The notes under the pieces were generated by a model. That model had not been told where the DNA came from, did not search any database, and saw nothing but the letters and a program-made list of their open reading frames with translations. A stretch of 64,000 nucleotides of DNA from Macrolepiota albuminosa (Eukaryota > Basidiomycota > Agaricomycetes > Agaricales > Agaricaceae), in assembly GCA_027475525.1 (NCBI GenBank), contig JAMWFC010000032.1, positions 124,001 to 188,000 of the forward strand, read 5' to 3'. The position numbers and the translations under genes are program-made. How positions within the stretch are numbered: the stretch's first letter is position 1; the number at the start of each line of letters is the position of its first letter. Below are positions 31,387 to 42,200 of the stretch, one piece after another.

Positions 31387-32420
31387 CTGTGCAGGTAATA
31401 TTGAATTAGATAATGACTTTTGGTTCGAATCCAAAAATTGTGTTGAGAATGAGTACTCAACCATGTTTATTTTGCTGTTGGCATGGCACTCTCATTAATA
31501 TTATTAAATAAAGATCTCTAGTGTTAAGAAAGTGTCATACTTTGCTGCTAGTATAAATGAGTCAAATTGATTTCAAAAATTCATCTTTTGTTAGGTAATT
31601 TGTTAAAGAATGCATGTACAGTGTGCATATGGCAGTGCAGTGGTTGTGAATTTACGTTCTATTCTGAAACTATGACGAGTAGACATGACTGGCAGCTCTG
31701 ATAAGGACGACGAAATGTCATGATATTTGTCAGAACTTGGTATGTTTTACTAGTCCTTCTCGTTGAATGATGAATATACTTACTGAAAGATAAGTTAATT
31801 GATATATTCCTATTCCTAATAAGCGATAACGTAGCACATATCCTAGTTAAAGCTTAAAAAGCTTAAGCTTAAATATTTAAATACGTGGCTTCAAAAATTG
31901 AAGACATTTTCTGACATGCAAGGAATAACCTCGATCTACAATCTATCTATGCTATATCTCGGAACCATGACCCAACATATCAATGAATAATTTTATGTTT
32001 AGCTCAATATTTCCAAGCTCTTGGGCACAAGCATTTTATGTGGATAAGAGTAGCCAAAATAATGGATCTCAGCTTTTTCGATGATAAATCGTTGCAATGT
32101 GTTTGAAGATTGTCAAATGGAATGTAAGACTTTGTGTATGGGCAAACAGCTGAGTGAGAAGAAACAAGTCTTACTTCTAAAATTATAATACTTGATTTTT
32201 TTCTCATTTGAAAGATTAGACAATGTTGTGAGGGTCTTCTGTGCGAAGTTTTCAATCCTGTTTTTGCATGTAACTGTGTTTTTCTTTTATTTCATTCAAA
32301 GTGAATATATTCAATTGCATTCAACAATTACATACACTTCATTCAGACCGCAATTCAAAGAATATATAGAGTTCTCAGCATGTACTTTAAAAAACAACTT
32401 AAAGTAGCATACTAATTCCG
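31387..32420. other. AT-rich flank, no gene recognised
   Basis: The first 60 bp resemble 19806-19865 (GGGCTGTGCAGGTAAT and following), as expected for a repeat unit split by element C. The rest shows no supported gene. Confidence 0.5.
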
Positions 32421-32425
32421 AACCA

Positions 32426-33182
32426 ACAATTAGTCGCCGCCTTTCACGTACATCGTAGCGACGACAATCAATACCTTGATGAAGTGTTCACTTACGCGTA
32501 TTCAGGCGATTCATACAGCTGGACAGCGAAAAATATTATTGTCAAGCACGTTGTTCTCAACCACGTAACTCAACGCCATATTTTCAACACAACTTCGAAA
32601 ATCGTTGTAAGTCTTCATTTTACTCTTCAAGTTTACTTCGAACTCATTTTATTACGAGTGCGAACACAACTTCGAAAATCGTTGTAAGTCTTCATTTTAC
32701 TCTTCAAGTTTACTTCGAACTCATTTTATTACGAGTGCGTGTATGTTACAACACAAAATAATAACGATACATCAATAGGTAGTATTACTTTCTTTTTGTA
32801 GGTAAGTTAACTTTGTTTTTCACGATTACAATCCGCTATATGTTTTTTTTCAAACAGATTTTATTTTATTTTTTTATTTATTTATTTATTTTGTTATATA
32901 ATATATTATGTATATTGTATCATACCACTCAATGTATGTATCATATCATATCATTTATCATGATCATATCTATACATAAATTACTGTAATAACCATATAT
33001 AATAATAAAGTAATAAAGAAAATAAAGAACGAAGAGAAGAGTACATACATACAATAAATAAAATTAATAAAATACAAGTAATAAAAGAAAAAGGAACATG
33101 TAAGAGTCGGGGACCGGCTCACACGTATGCCGCCACGATAATAATATTTTAAGTCGTAGCGACCCATGCGCCGGTCACCGAC
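32426..33182 (+). repeat. Interspersed element, inverted copy of 14955-15792
   Basis: It carries the same exon as 15487-15792 (FHVHRSDDNQYLDE...), here followed by GTAAGT, an AT-rich middle and a GC-rich end. A 77-bp duplication (32586-32739) interrupts the exon end. Near the right end TAAGAGTCGGGGACCGGC (33102-33119) faces GCCGGTCACCGACTCTTA (about 33169-33186), a near-perfect inverted repeat. Confidence 0.7.
32586..32739. repeat. 77-bp direct tandem duplication
   Basis: Copies begin at 32586 and 32663, across the end of the repeat-borne exon. Confidence 0.85.
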
Positions 33183-33192
33183 TCTTATTATA

Positions 33193-34290
33193 TTTCTCTT
33201 TCTTTTATTATCAATCATTTATGTCTTACATATGATGATCATTAATAATAAATTTATTACATAAGCGTTCTTCTCTTTCTTTTATTATCAATCATTTATG
33301 TCTTACATATGATGATCATTAATAATAAATTTATTACATAAGCGTTCGTCTGGACAAACGCTTATGTAATCATTTGAGAACAGGTCTGCAGTGGCTGTAA
33401 TTTTCCTACACGGAGTGATAAAAAAAAACTTCTCTTTCTTTTATTATCAATCATTTATGTCTTACATATGATGATCATTAATAATAAATTTATTACATAA
33501 GTGTTTGTCTGGATGAATTATTATCAATCATTTATGTCTTACATATGATGATCATTAATAATAAATTTATTACATAAGTGTTTGTCTGGATGAACACTTA
33601 TGTAATCATTTGAGAACAGGTCTGCAGTGACTGTAATTTTCCTACACGGAGTGATAAAAAAAAACTTCTCTTTCTTTTATTATCAATTATTTATGTCTTA
33701 CATATGATGATCATTAATAATAAATTTATTACATAAGTGTTCGTCTGGACAAACGCTTATGTAATCATTTGAGAACAGGTCTGCAGTGACTGTAATTTTC
33801 CTACACGGAGTGATAAAAAGTCTGGACAAACGCTTATGTAATCATTTGAGAACAGGTCTGCAGTGACTGTAATTTTCCTACACGGAGTGATAAAAAAAAA
33901 CTTCTCTTTCTTTTATTATCAATTGAGAACAGGTCTGCAGTGACTGTAATTTTCCTACACGGAGTGATAAAAAAAAACTTCTCTTTCTTTTATTATCAAT
34001 TATTTATATCTTACATATGATGATCATTAATAATAAATTTATTACATAAGCGTTCGTCTGGACGAACGCTTATGTAATCATTTGAGAACAGGTCTGCAGT
34101 GGCTGTAATTTTCCTACACGGAGTGATAAAAAAACTTCTCTTTCTTTTATTATCAATCATTTATGTCTTACATATAATGATGATTCATTAATAATAAATG
34201 TATTATGTATTACGTAAGCGTTCATCTGGACAAACGCTTATGTAATCATTTGAGAACACTGTAATTTTCCTACACGGAGTGATAAAAAAT
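33193..34290. repeat. Tandem array of ~155-bp units with central hairpin
   Basis: The unit runs TCTCTTTCTTTTATTATC, CTTACATATGATGATC, AATAATAAATTTATTACATA, then a hairpin, then CATTTGAGAACAGGTCTGCAG and CCTACACGGAGTGATAAAAA. The best hairpin, near 34045-34080, has perfect 17-bp arms (TTACATAAGCGTTCGTC and its complement) around a TG loop. Other units have variants such as GTGTTTGTCTGGATGAACAC where both arms changed together. About six to seven hairpins are seen. At least four junctions show the 77-bp period (33194, 33441, 33743, 33847), so the copy number is unreliable. Confidence 0.85.
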
Positions 34291-34677
34291 TTAAAAGAAA
34301 ACTAGCCTTGAAAGTTATAAAAATACAATAAAATTTTCGGGAGTATTATTATGTACTCAGTCTAGATTTCAAGAGGAAAGAAGACTCAAAAATTGAGAGA
34401 GCCTATTGCACATTAAAATGTGCAAAAAGAGTTGCTAATCCCAACAGGCAAAAGTTCAGAGTTATACACAAAGAAAAAGCACAGATTCAGATCAGGTTCT
34501 ATTGAATGATACTGTAGCCAAATTGCAAGATGCTGATTTTGAACCAAGTAACAGACACTCAGACTGTGACTAGGAGAATAAACTTCAAGACTATTGGGGT
34601 ACCTATACACTGTTCGTTGCAGTCAGCAAGGCTGTGTAACACTTCCAGAGGATGGAACCGACAACCTCAGGAAAACT

Positions 34678-34731
34678 GGAACTAGCAGGGGTTGAACCTG
34701 CATCGCATGTTACCATTACACCATAGTCCCG
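34678..34731 (-). other. tRNA-like sequence in TRIM LTR (copy 1)
   Basis: On the minus strand GGGACTA...TAGTTCC forms a 7-bp acceptor-like stem (one G-U). A box-A-like TGGTGTAATGG lies in a D-arm-like segment, and GCAGG-TTCAACC-CCTGC forms a perfect T-arm containing a box-B-like GGTTCAACCCC. The anticodon arm is absent. It could serve as an internal RNA polymerase III promoter. Not a functional tRNA. Confidence 0.55.
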
Positions 34732-35090
34732 TGTTACTATTTGCTTTTTGTTGTCAACTAGTACCATTCTAGCTCCAGTCAATAGGGGCTTAAGCATAAC
34801 CCCAGGCTTTAACTAAGGTATATTGACACACCCTTACACTCTCCCCTCTAGACTTGTTCCGGCAAGTCTCAGGATCTCAAGTGCACCCTCCTTGTACCTT
34901 ATCCTGATCACAGACCATGCATCCGGTATTTCATGACTTATAGGTCCCAGGGTAAAGGCCACCTTATGTCAGCGGATCAACCTAGATCATGACGCAGGCT
35001 TGGTCACGAACATACAAGGCTAGCACAGCCACTGTAGTTCCGCCAAATGTAACACTTCCAGAGGATTGAACCGACAACCTCAGGAAAGCT

Positions 35091-35144
35091 GGAACTAGCA
35101 GGACTTGAACCTGCATCGCATGTTACCATTACACCATAGTCCCG
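35091..35144 (-). other. tRNA-like sequence in TRIM LTR (copy 2)
   Basis: Same structure as in the first LTR. Its box B, GGTTCAAGTCC, is closer to the consensus, and the T-arm GCAGG-TTCAAGT-CCTGC stays perfectly paired despite two substitutions in the loop and none in the stem. Confidence 0.55.
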
Positions 35145-35346
35145 TGTTACTATTTGCTTATTGTTGTCAACTAGTACCATCCTAGCTCCAGTCAATAGGG
35201 GCTTAAGCATAACCCCAGGCTTTAACTAAGGTATATTGACACATCCTTACAGTCTGTGAATGAAGGGAAGACACATACAATGAGAAATTCCTGAGCTTGG
35301 ATAAGGAAATTTTAGGCTTAGCCATAACACTTTTTTGCATTGGATC

Positions 35347-35815
35347 AGAGAGTCTATATTATAAAAAGGGCGGCTTCCACCACAATCAGTCTGTATAGAC
35401 ATATTGGACCCTGTAATGTGATGGTCAGTCATCTTTGTCTCAGGAAGTTCTTCATCTGTTGGCTTTGCAGCCATTTGATCTATCCTATTGTCTGGTTGTG
35501 GTCAGTCATCTTTGTCTCAGGAAGTTCTTCATCTGTTGGCTTTGCAGCCATTTGATCTATCCTATTGTCTGGTTGTTTAGTTATGGGGTCCCACTTTACA
35601 GAAGGGGTGTTTAGTATGTTTTTTGCTCTATTTACACACGGGTGGGGGTGAAATTTCATTTGGTATTTTACATATAATGTACAGCCAGACTACATATTAT
35701 ATTACCGGATAGCTGTATATATGCATAGGAGGAAGAGAGAGAGAAGACTTATATATATATAGAAAATGAACTTGATACTTCCTATATGTCTGTTGGTATA
35801 GTATTATTATTTATG
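35347..35815. repeat. Interspersed repeat shared with 18489-18795, with 77-bp duplication
   Basis: See the blocks listed for 18489-18795. A 77-bp tandem duplication lies at 35423-35576. Confidence 0.5.
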
Positions 35816-36555
35816 ACAAATAGCTGCTGAATAACAGTAAGACATGGTAACAAAACAGACAAGTTTAAAGTCTCGTTGATAAAGTCGTTGATGATGATTT
35901 TTGAAAAGAGTAAGCGAGACAAAATATACTAATAAGGAACTTAATAGAAACTTCTAGAGCATTCCAGAACATCACGTGATCTGAAACGAACTTGTGAGGA
36001 ACTCGAGACGTTCGAGCTTGTAAAGAACCCTTTCTCTTACTTACGTAAGAGAGTCGGGGAATGCAAGTCGACTTGAGAAAATGTTATGCTGAACCATAAG
36101 TCAGAATCTGTTTATTAAATCTTGTTGGACAGACACATTGTGCCAGATAGCCCAAGATACATGAGACTCAACATAGAAGTGATCAGAGAAGCCCTAGTAT
36201 AGATTCATAGGTAGGATGCTATATTCTGTCCTGTTTTATTCATATTTTAATTTGACCACTGTCAGTCTGTTTTCTACTGTATGCCATCTTAATTCTTAGA
36301 AGACTACAATGGTCTCATAAAAGGGATAGTAATAATGAGGCCTACTACATAGGACTATACTTATATTTTCATATTGTTTATATATATTTATATATTCCTA
36401 TATATCTAAGAGATTATAAGTATATAACTTCAATAGTTTTTCACTGCACATGGTAGCCAGATCCAATAGACAGGTTCTGACTGATGGCTCTATGCATGAA
36501 AGGCTCTATAACATTGCATTACAGTTAGACAAGGAGCACACAATATTTAAGAGAA
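35816..36555. other. AT-rich DNA without recognised gene
   Basis: Only short open segments. TTACTTACGTAAGAGAGTCGGGG near 36038 contains a short palindrome and a GAGTCGGGG word also found at the repeat end near 33105. Confidence 0.4.
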
Positions 36556-36569
36556 CAGCATCTGTTCTA

Positions 36570-38405
36570 CAGTGGCTCAAAAAACTGTCCCAATGTTTCA
36601 TACTTTTTGAAAGATGACATTGGCATGAAGGATGGGAAGTACATAAAATTCTGATTAAATCATGTAAAATACTATGGCATCATAGCTACAGAATAAATGG
36701 CATGAAGGATGGGAAGTACATAAAATTCTGATTAAATCATGTAAAATACTATGGCATCATAGCTACAGAATAAATTAGGTTTATGTAATCAAGATCAAAA
36801 GTGATGGAGCAATAGCCATTTTAAAATATTCACTCATTGGGACAGTTTTTTGAGCATCTCTAATTTTTCAGGTTTATCCGATGGAGCAATAGCCATTTTA
36901 AAATATTCACTCATTGAGACAGTTTTTTGAGCATCTCTAATTTTTCAGGTTTATCCCTATTTTACTCAGAAATAAAGAGTAAGTTGCATGTGAAAATATA
37001 AACAAAGTCATGTGACCATGTTTAGATATATTTGGGAGTAGTTCAAGCTGGTTGAACCACATCTTGACCTTCAACCACTATCATGAAACCTATTCCTTCT
37101 GCACAACACTCTACTGTTGTTTCTTTTCTTGCTCAAAGGTATTCTCTGGTCAGATTGGGGCTCAAACTGGTCTAGGGAAGTCTACTACTAGGAGGATTGG
37201 TAGAGAGTTGGAGATGGACAAGGAAAACCATCCTGGAGGCCATCCTGCTAAGCTTACTCCATGTGATAAACAGGCTATTGTTCAACAAATCTCAACTGGG
37301 AGACTTGATACAGCTGTCCAGGCCACTAATTTTATCAACAACATCATTTTCAACCCTGTCTCTTCCAAGACTGTCTGGAATGTGTTGAAGGAGGAGAGGT
37401 ATTGATCTGCTACCAAAAGAAAAGTTCCTATGCTCAAAGCTAAACATTGACAACTACAGCTTAAATGGGCTCAGAAGCATCAGAACTGGACTATAGAGGA
37501 CTGGAAAAGGGTGTTGTGGACAGATGAGACAAAGATTAACAGAATTGGGTCAGATGGGAAGCAGTATGTGTGGAAGCTACAAGGAGAAGACATTTCAGAC
37601 CGAACAACTACACCTACTGTGAAGCATGGAGGAGGGAATAATCTCATGGTATGGGGCTGTATGAGTTGGAATGGGGTAGAAAAGCTTGTAGAGGTGGTGG
37701 AGATCATGAATGCAGAGCAGTACTGTGAAATTTTGGATGATGGAGCAAAGAAGAGCTTTGAGAAGTTGAGGTGGTGGAGATCATGAATGCAGAGCAGTAC
37801 TGTGAAATTTTGGATGATGGAGCAAAGAAGAGCTTTGAGAAGTTAAAGATGATGAAGAGTGCCTGCTACTTTCAACAGGAGAATGACTCCAAACACAACT
37901 CCAAGAGGGCTGACAAGTGGTTTGAGGACAACAACTTTAATGTCCTTTGGTGGCCAGCCCAATCCCCTGATCTCAACCCTATTGAACATCTCTGGGAGTA
38001 CCTCAAAGAGCAACTTAGGCAATATGAAACACCTCCTTATGGTGTGCATGAATTATGGGAGAAGGTTGCAAAGGAGTGGGATGAAATACCACCAGAGGTA
38101 TGCCAAAGACTAATAGAAAGCATGCCTAGAAGGATTCAAGCAGTTATCAAGGCAAATGGAGGACATACAAAGTACTAGATACTAAAATTAGAGATGCTCA
38201 AAAAACTGTCCCAATGAGTGAATATTTTAAAATGGCTATTGCTCCATCAGTTTTGATCTTGATTACATAAACCTAGATTTATTTTGTAGCTACGATGCCA
38301 TAGTATTTTACATGATTTAATCAGAATTTTATGTACTTCCCATCCTTCATGCCAATGTCATCTCTCAAAAAGTATGAAACATTGGGACAGTTTTTTGAGC
38401 CACTG
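36570..38405 (+). mobile_element. Tc1/mariner DNA transposon, inactive
   Basis: Termini are CAGTGGCTCAAAAAACTGTC at 36570 and its complement ending at 38405. The terminal inverted repeats are long (roughly 130-260 bp, including a shared GCATGAAGGATGGGAAGTAC block). TA dinucleotides flank both ends (36568-36569 and 38406-38407). It encodes a Tc1-type transposase (37052-38178). The left repeat carries two 77-bp duplications (36621-36774 and 36803-36956). Just outside, the flanks form a 12-bp perfect inverted repeat. Confidence 0.92.
37052..38178 (+). pseudogene. Tc1-like transposase
   Basis: A transposase that would cut and paste the element. The N-terminal helix-turn-helix part includes QIGAQTGLGKSTTRRIG and PAKLTPCDKQAIVQQ. 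The catalytic domain has LWTDETKINRIGSDG (first Asp), YFQQENDSKHNS at the second position and SPDLNPIEHLWEYLK with the final Glu. The second catalytic residue, Asp in the usual QQDND, is Glu here. Two in-frame TGA codons (about 37403 and 37448) sit where the family usually has Arg, consistent with CGA-to-TGA changes. The 77-bp duplication at 37691-37844 shifts the frame; ignoring one copy restores it. The element cannot make an intact enzyme. Confidence 0.92.
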
Positions 38406-38799
38406 TAGAACAGATGCTGAGTCTGGAGCTGTTGAGAAGGGAGATGAAAAATAAAGAGAGATTAAGGAATCTAACAATTGAAATAGACAATTGAATAGTG
38501 ATGAGGGCACTGTAGACAACAGAATGAAGCACAGCAAGATACCTGATGAACAATGTCTTAAAGAGAATTCAAAATGTTAGAAAGATTGACATGCACATAG
38601 TAATTAAGATGTAGTGATGCTAGGACATGAGGGCATCTCAGGCAATGAGAGTGCAGGCAAAAAGCTAAAAAGAGTGTGAAAGAAAACAAAACTGAGACTA
38701 AGAGACTGGGCTGTTGAGGATAATGAGCTCACACAATGAACAGAATATGCTGAACAGACTTTTAATCTTATTATATCAACTGATAAAGAAATCCTGTAA

Positions 38800-39060
38800 T
38801 AGTTTCATATTTCTCAGTGTTTGTAACACTGTGTGCTCAGCTTTTTCTGGCATTCCCAAAGTTCTCTGGACTCTTCTAGCACCATGTAGAGATAGGTTCA
38901 GTATAATGTATAGTTGCTTCCCATGCTCCTGCCTCTATGCTGATGTGCTGTGCCATGGTTTTCTTTGAATTTTTCTCTACCAGGAGATTAGTTACTTCCT
39001 TGTTGTATGGTACTAGTTTAATATACTTTAGATTTCTTTTTGCCAGTTGTGTGTAATTAG
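38800..39060 (+). repeat. Possible diverged relic of the TGTCAGGGGA LTR family
   Basis: Ordered blocks resemble the 3' half of the solo LTR at 15986-16505: TATAGTTGCTTCCCATGCTCC, CTCTACCAGGAGATTAGTTACTTCCTTG, AATATACTTTAGATTTC and TTTGCCAGTTGTGTG. It contains the ~65-bp block missing from 46446-46900, so that block is ancestral. Borders not resolved. Confidence 0.4.
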
Positions 39061-39254
39061 GTGCAGGCCTCAGTTCAGGCTTACAAATATGAAATCTGCT
39101 TTATAAATATTGTATCAAGCTGAACTTTTAATCTGTGCATTTACAGTGGCATTATGGTGACTGAAAACTGTTACAATGTTCACATGTCCATTGAATCTTG
39201 CCATAAGCAATGCAATGTCAACAATACATGAAGTCCATCAAATTTAAATCTTAC

Positions 39255-42200
39255 CTTTTGCATTTACATCTGCATTGTGCTCAACCAAAAACTCTACAAT
39301 GTTCAGGTGCCCATTGGATGCTGCTATCTGAAGTGCAGACTGCTGCCTATCATCTGAATCAACTCAATGTCAGCTATATGTGAAGTCTATCAGGTGTAAC
39401 TCTTACCTTTTGCATTCACATCTGCATTGTGCTTGACTAAAAACTTTACAATGTCCAGATGCCCATTAGATGCTGCTATGTGAAGTGCAGACTGCTGCAT
39501 ATCATCTGAATCAACTCAATGTCAGCTATATGTGAAGTCCATCAAGATGCTGCTATGTGAAGTGCAGACTGCTGCATATCATCTGAATCAACTCAATGTC
39601 AGCTATATGTGAAGTCCATCAAATTTAAGTATTACTTTGTGCATTAACATCTGCATTGTTCTTGACCAAAAACTTTACAATCTCCAGGTGCCCATTGGAT
39701 GCTGCTATGTGAAGTGCAGACTGCTGCATATCATCTGAATCAACTCAATGTCAGCTATATGTGAAGTCCATCAAATTTAAGACTTACTTTGTGCATTAAC
39801 ATCTGCATTAACATCTGCATTGTGCTTGAGCAAAAGCTCTACAATCTCCAGGTGCCCATTGGATGCTGCTATATGAAGTGCAGACTGCTGCATATCATCT
39901 GAATCAACTCAATGTCAGCTATATGTGAGGTCCATCAAATTTAAGACTTACTTTGTGCATTAACATCTGCATTAACATCTGCATTGTGCTTGAGCAAAAG
40001 CTCTACAATCTCCAGGTGCCCATTGGATGCTGCTATATGAAGTGCAGACTGCTGCATATCATCTGAATCAACTCAATGTCAGCTATATGTGAGGTCCATC
40101 AAATTTAAGACTTACTTTGTGCATTAACATCTGCATTAACATCTGCATTGTGCTTGAGCAAAAGCTCTACAATCTCCAGGTCCCCATTGGATGCTGCTAT
40201 ATGAAGTGCAGACTGCTGCATATCATCTGAATCAACTCAATGTCAGCTATATGTGAGGTCCATCAAATTTAAGACTTACTTTGTGCATTAACATCTGCAT
40301 TAACATCTGCATTGTGCTTGAGCAAAAGCTCTACAATCTCCAGGTGCCCATTGGATGCTGCTATATGAAGTGCAGACTGCTGCATATCATCTGAATCAAC
40401 TCAATGTCAGCTATATGTGAGGTCCATCAAATTTAAGACTTACCTTGTGCATTAACATCTGCATTGTGCTTGAGCAAAAACTTTACAATGTCTAGGTGCT
40501 TATTGGATGCTGCTATATGAAGTGCAGACTGCTGCATATCATCTGAATCAACTCAATGTCAGCTATATGTAAAGTCCATCAAATTTAAGTCTTACCTTGT
40601 GCATTAACATCTGCATTGTGCTTGACCAAAAACTTTACAATGTCCAGGTGCCCATTGGATGCTGCTATATGAAGTGCAGACTGCTGCATATCATCTGAAT
40701 CAACTCAATGTCAGCTATATGTAAAGTCCATCAAATTTAAGTCTTACCTTGTGCATTAACATCTGCATTGTGCTTGACCAAAAACTTTACAATGTCCAGG
40801 TGCCCATTGGATGCTGCTATATGAAGTGCAGACCACTGTCTATCATCTGAATCAGCTCAATGTCAGCTATATGCAAAGTCCATTAAATTGAAGTTTTACC
40901 TTGTGCATTAACATCTGCATTGTACTCAATTAACAGCTTTATCATACTAAGATGCCCTTTTGCTGCTGCACAATGAAGTGCACTTGACTGATTTTTGTCT
41001 GAACAGTAAATGAGCAATATGGGAAATCTATTATGCTACAATCTTACCTTTTGCATTTACATCTGCATTATATGTAATTAACAGCCTAACAATATCTAAA
41101 TGTCCTTCTTCCACTGCCCAATGAAGTGCAATCCACTCATGTATATCTAGATTGACAATATGAACAAGTGTGTGCAGTATATGAGGTGCAGATCTTACTT
41201 GCATTGTTGTCTGCATTGTTTTTAATCAGGAGCTTTACAATGTTTAGATGCCCATTCATTGCTGCTGAAAATAGGGCAGTGGACCAGTTCTTTTCTGACA
41301 TGAGAATGTGAGTAGTATGTAAAACTTATAAAGCATGACTTCCTACTTCTTGTATTTAAATCTTCATTGTACTTGAGTAGAAACTCAACAACACTTAGAT
41401 GGCCATTTTTGGATGCAATTTGAATCGATAAATCTAAAAGCATCAGCATCTGAATTGTATCAAATGGTTTATATGTCCTTACCAACTGCATCTATCTTAG
41501 CCCCAAGATCCAGTACATACTGAACAATATCTATCTTTCCTTTTCTTGATGCATTGTAGAGTTTCTTTCCAAGTGTCTCTGCACGACGCTCTAACAGTGA
41601 TTCTACAAGATCACGAAGTGGCACAAGGAGTAGAAGAAGGGCCAGGGTCTGACCAAATGTCCATTTTTTTTCACCTGGACCAAGGTTTCCCCTGTCTGTA
41701 TTGATCTTGATTGCCACTTCATTATCAACAAGCAAGACAATATTGATAATAAGCAAAGTCACAAAAACTAGTGTCATGTTGACTTGATGTTGCCATTTAT
41801 TCCACAACTTTTTACCAAATCTAGGAACAATCAAGAGTATTGCTTCGAAAAAAATCCCAGGAATAATGAGATTCAATATCGGTAGGAGAGTGATGGAATA
41901 GATCATGATGTACCAGACTTTGGGTCCTACAGAACCTAGTAGAACTTGTATCCCAAAGATGGAGATTGGTGCATCAAGAGAGCATTGTTTAGAGGGTCCA
42001 AAACCAACTGGGTTGATCCAAAGCCAGAGACCGACTACAGACATGAGCGTCAAGTGGACTGAGCCCACAATCACCACAAAGTTTGAACCAATCTTGCGTA
42101 TCTCATATATCCACCGGCACGTGAGGATTGAATCGACTCTCTGTATTTCAACACCCACCATCTCCTCAATTTCTTCACGTAACTCCTCCTTAGAGAGATT

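Larger units (their letters stand above)
34635..35251 (-). mobile_element. TRIM-like LTR element with tRNA-like sequence in each LTR
   Basis: Two 204-bp direct repeats (34635-34838 and 35048-35251), both TGTAAC...CCTTACA and about 97% alike, flank a 209-bp non-coding interior. The flanks GGCTG (34630-34634) and GTCTG (35252-35256) are 4/5 alike, a possible target duplication. Read on the minus strand, TGGCGGAACTACAG lies 2 bp inside the first repeat (PBS-like) and GGGGAGAG lies at the last (PPT-like). No coding capacity exists, so movement would need proteins in trans. Confidence 0.7.

Noticed and set aside
33193..34290. CRISPR-like array (regularly spaced palindromic repeats)
   Set aside because: Units are ~155 bp with no unique spacers, and the genome is eukaryotic.
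34678..34731. A functional tRNA gene
   Set aside because: No anticodon arm. Only acceptor, D-like and T arms are present.
34603..34797. 64-residue frames containing GVMVTCDAGSTPASSSFPEVV (34.6 and 35.0 kb)
   Set aside because: They are translations of the tRNA-like LTR repeat. A frame of this kind is a known by-product of tRNA-like sequence.
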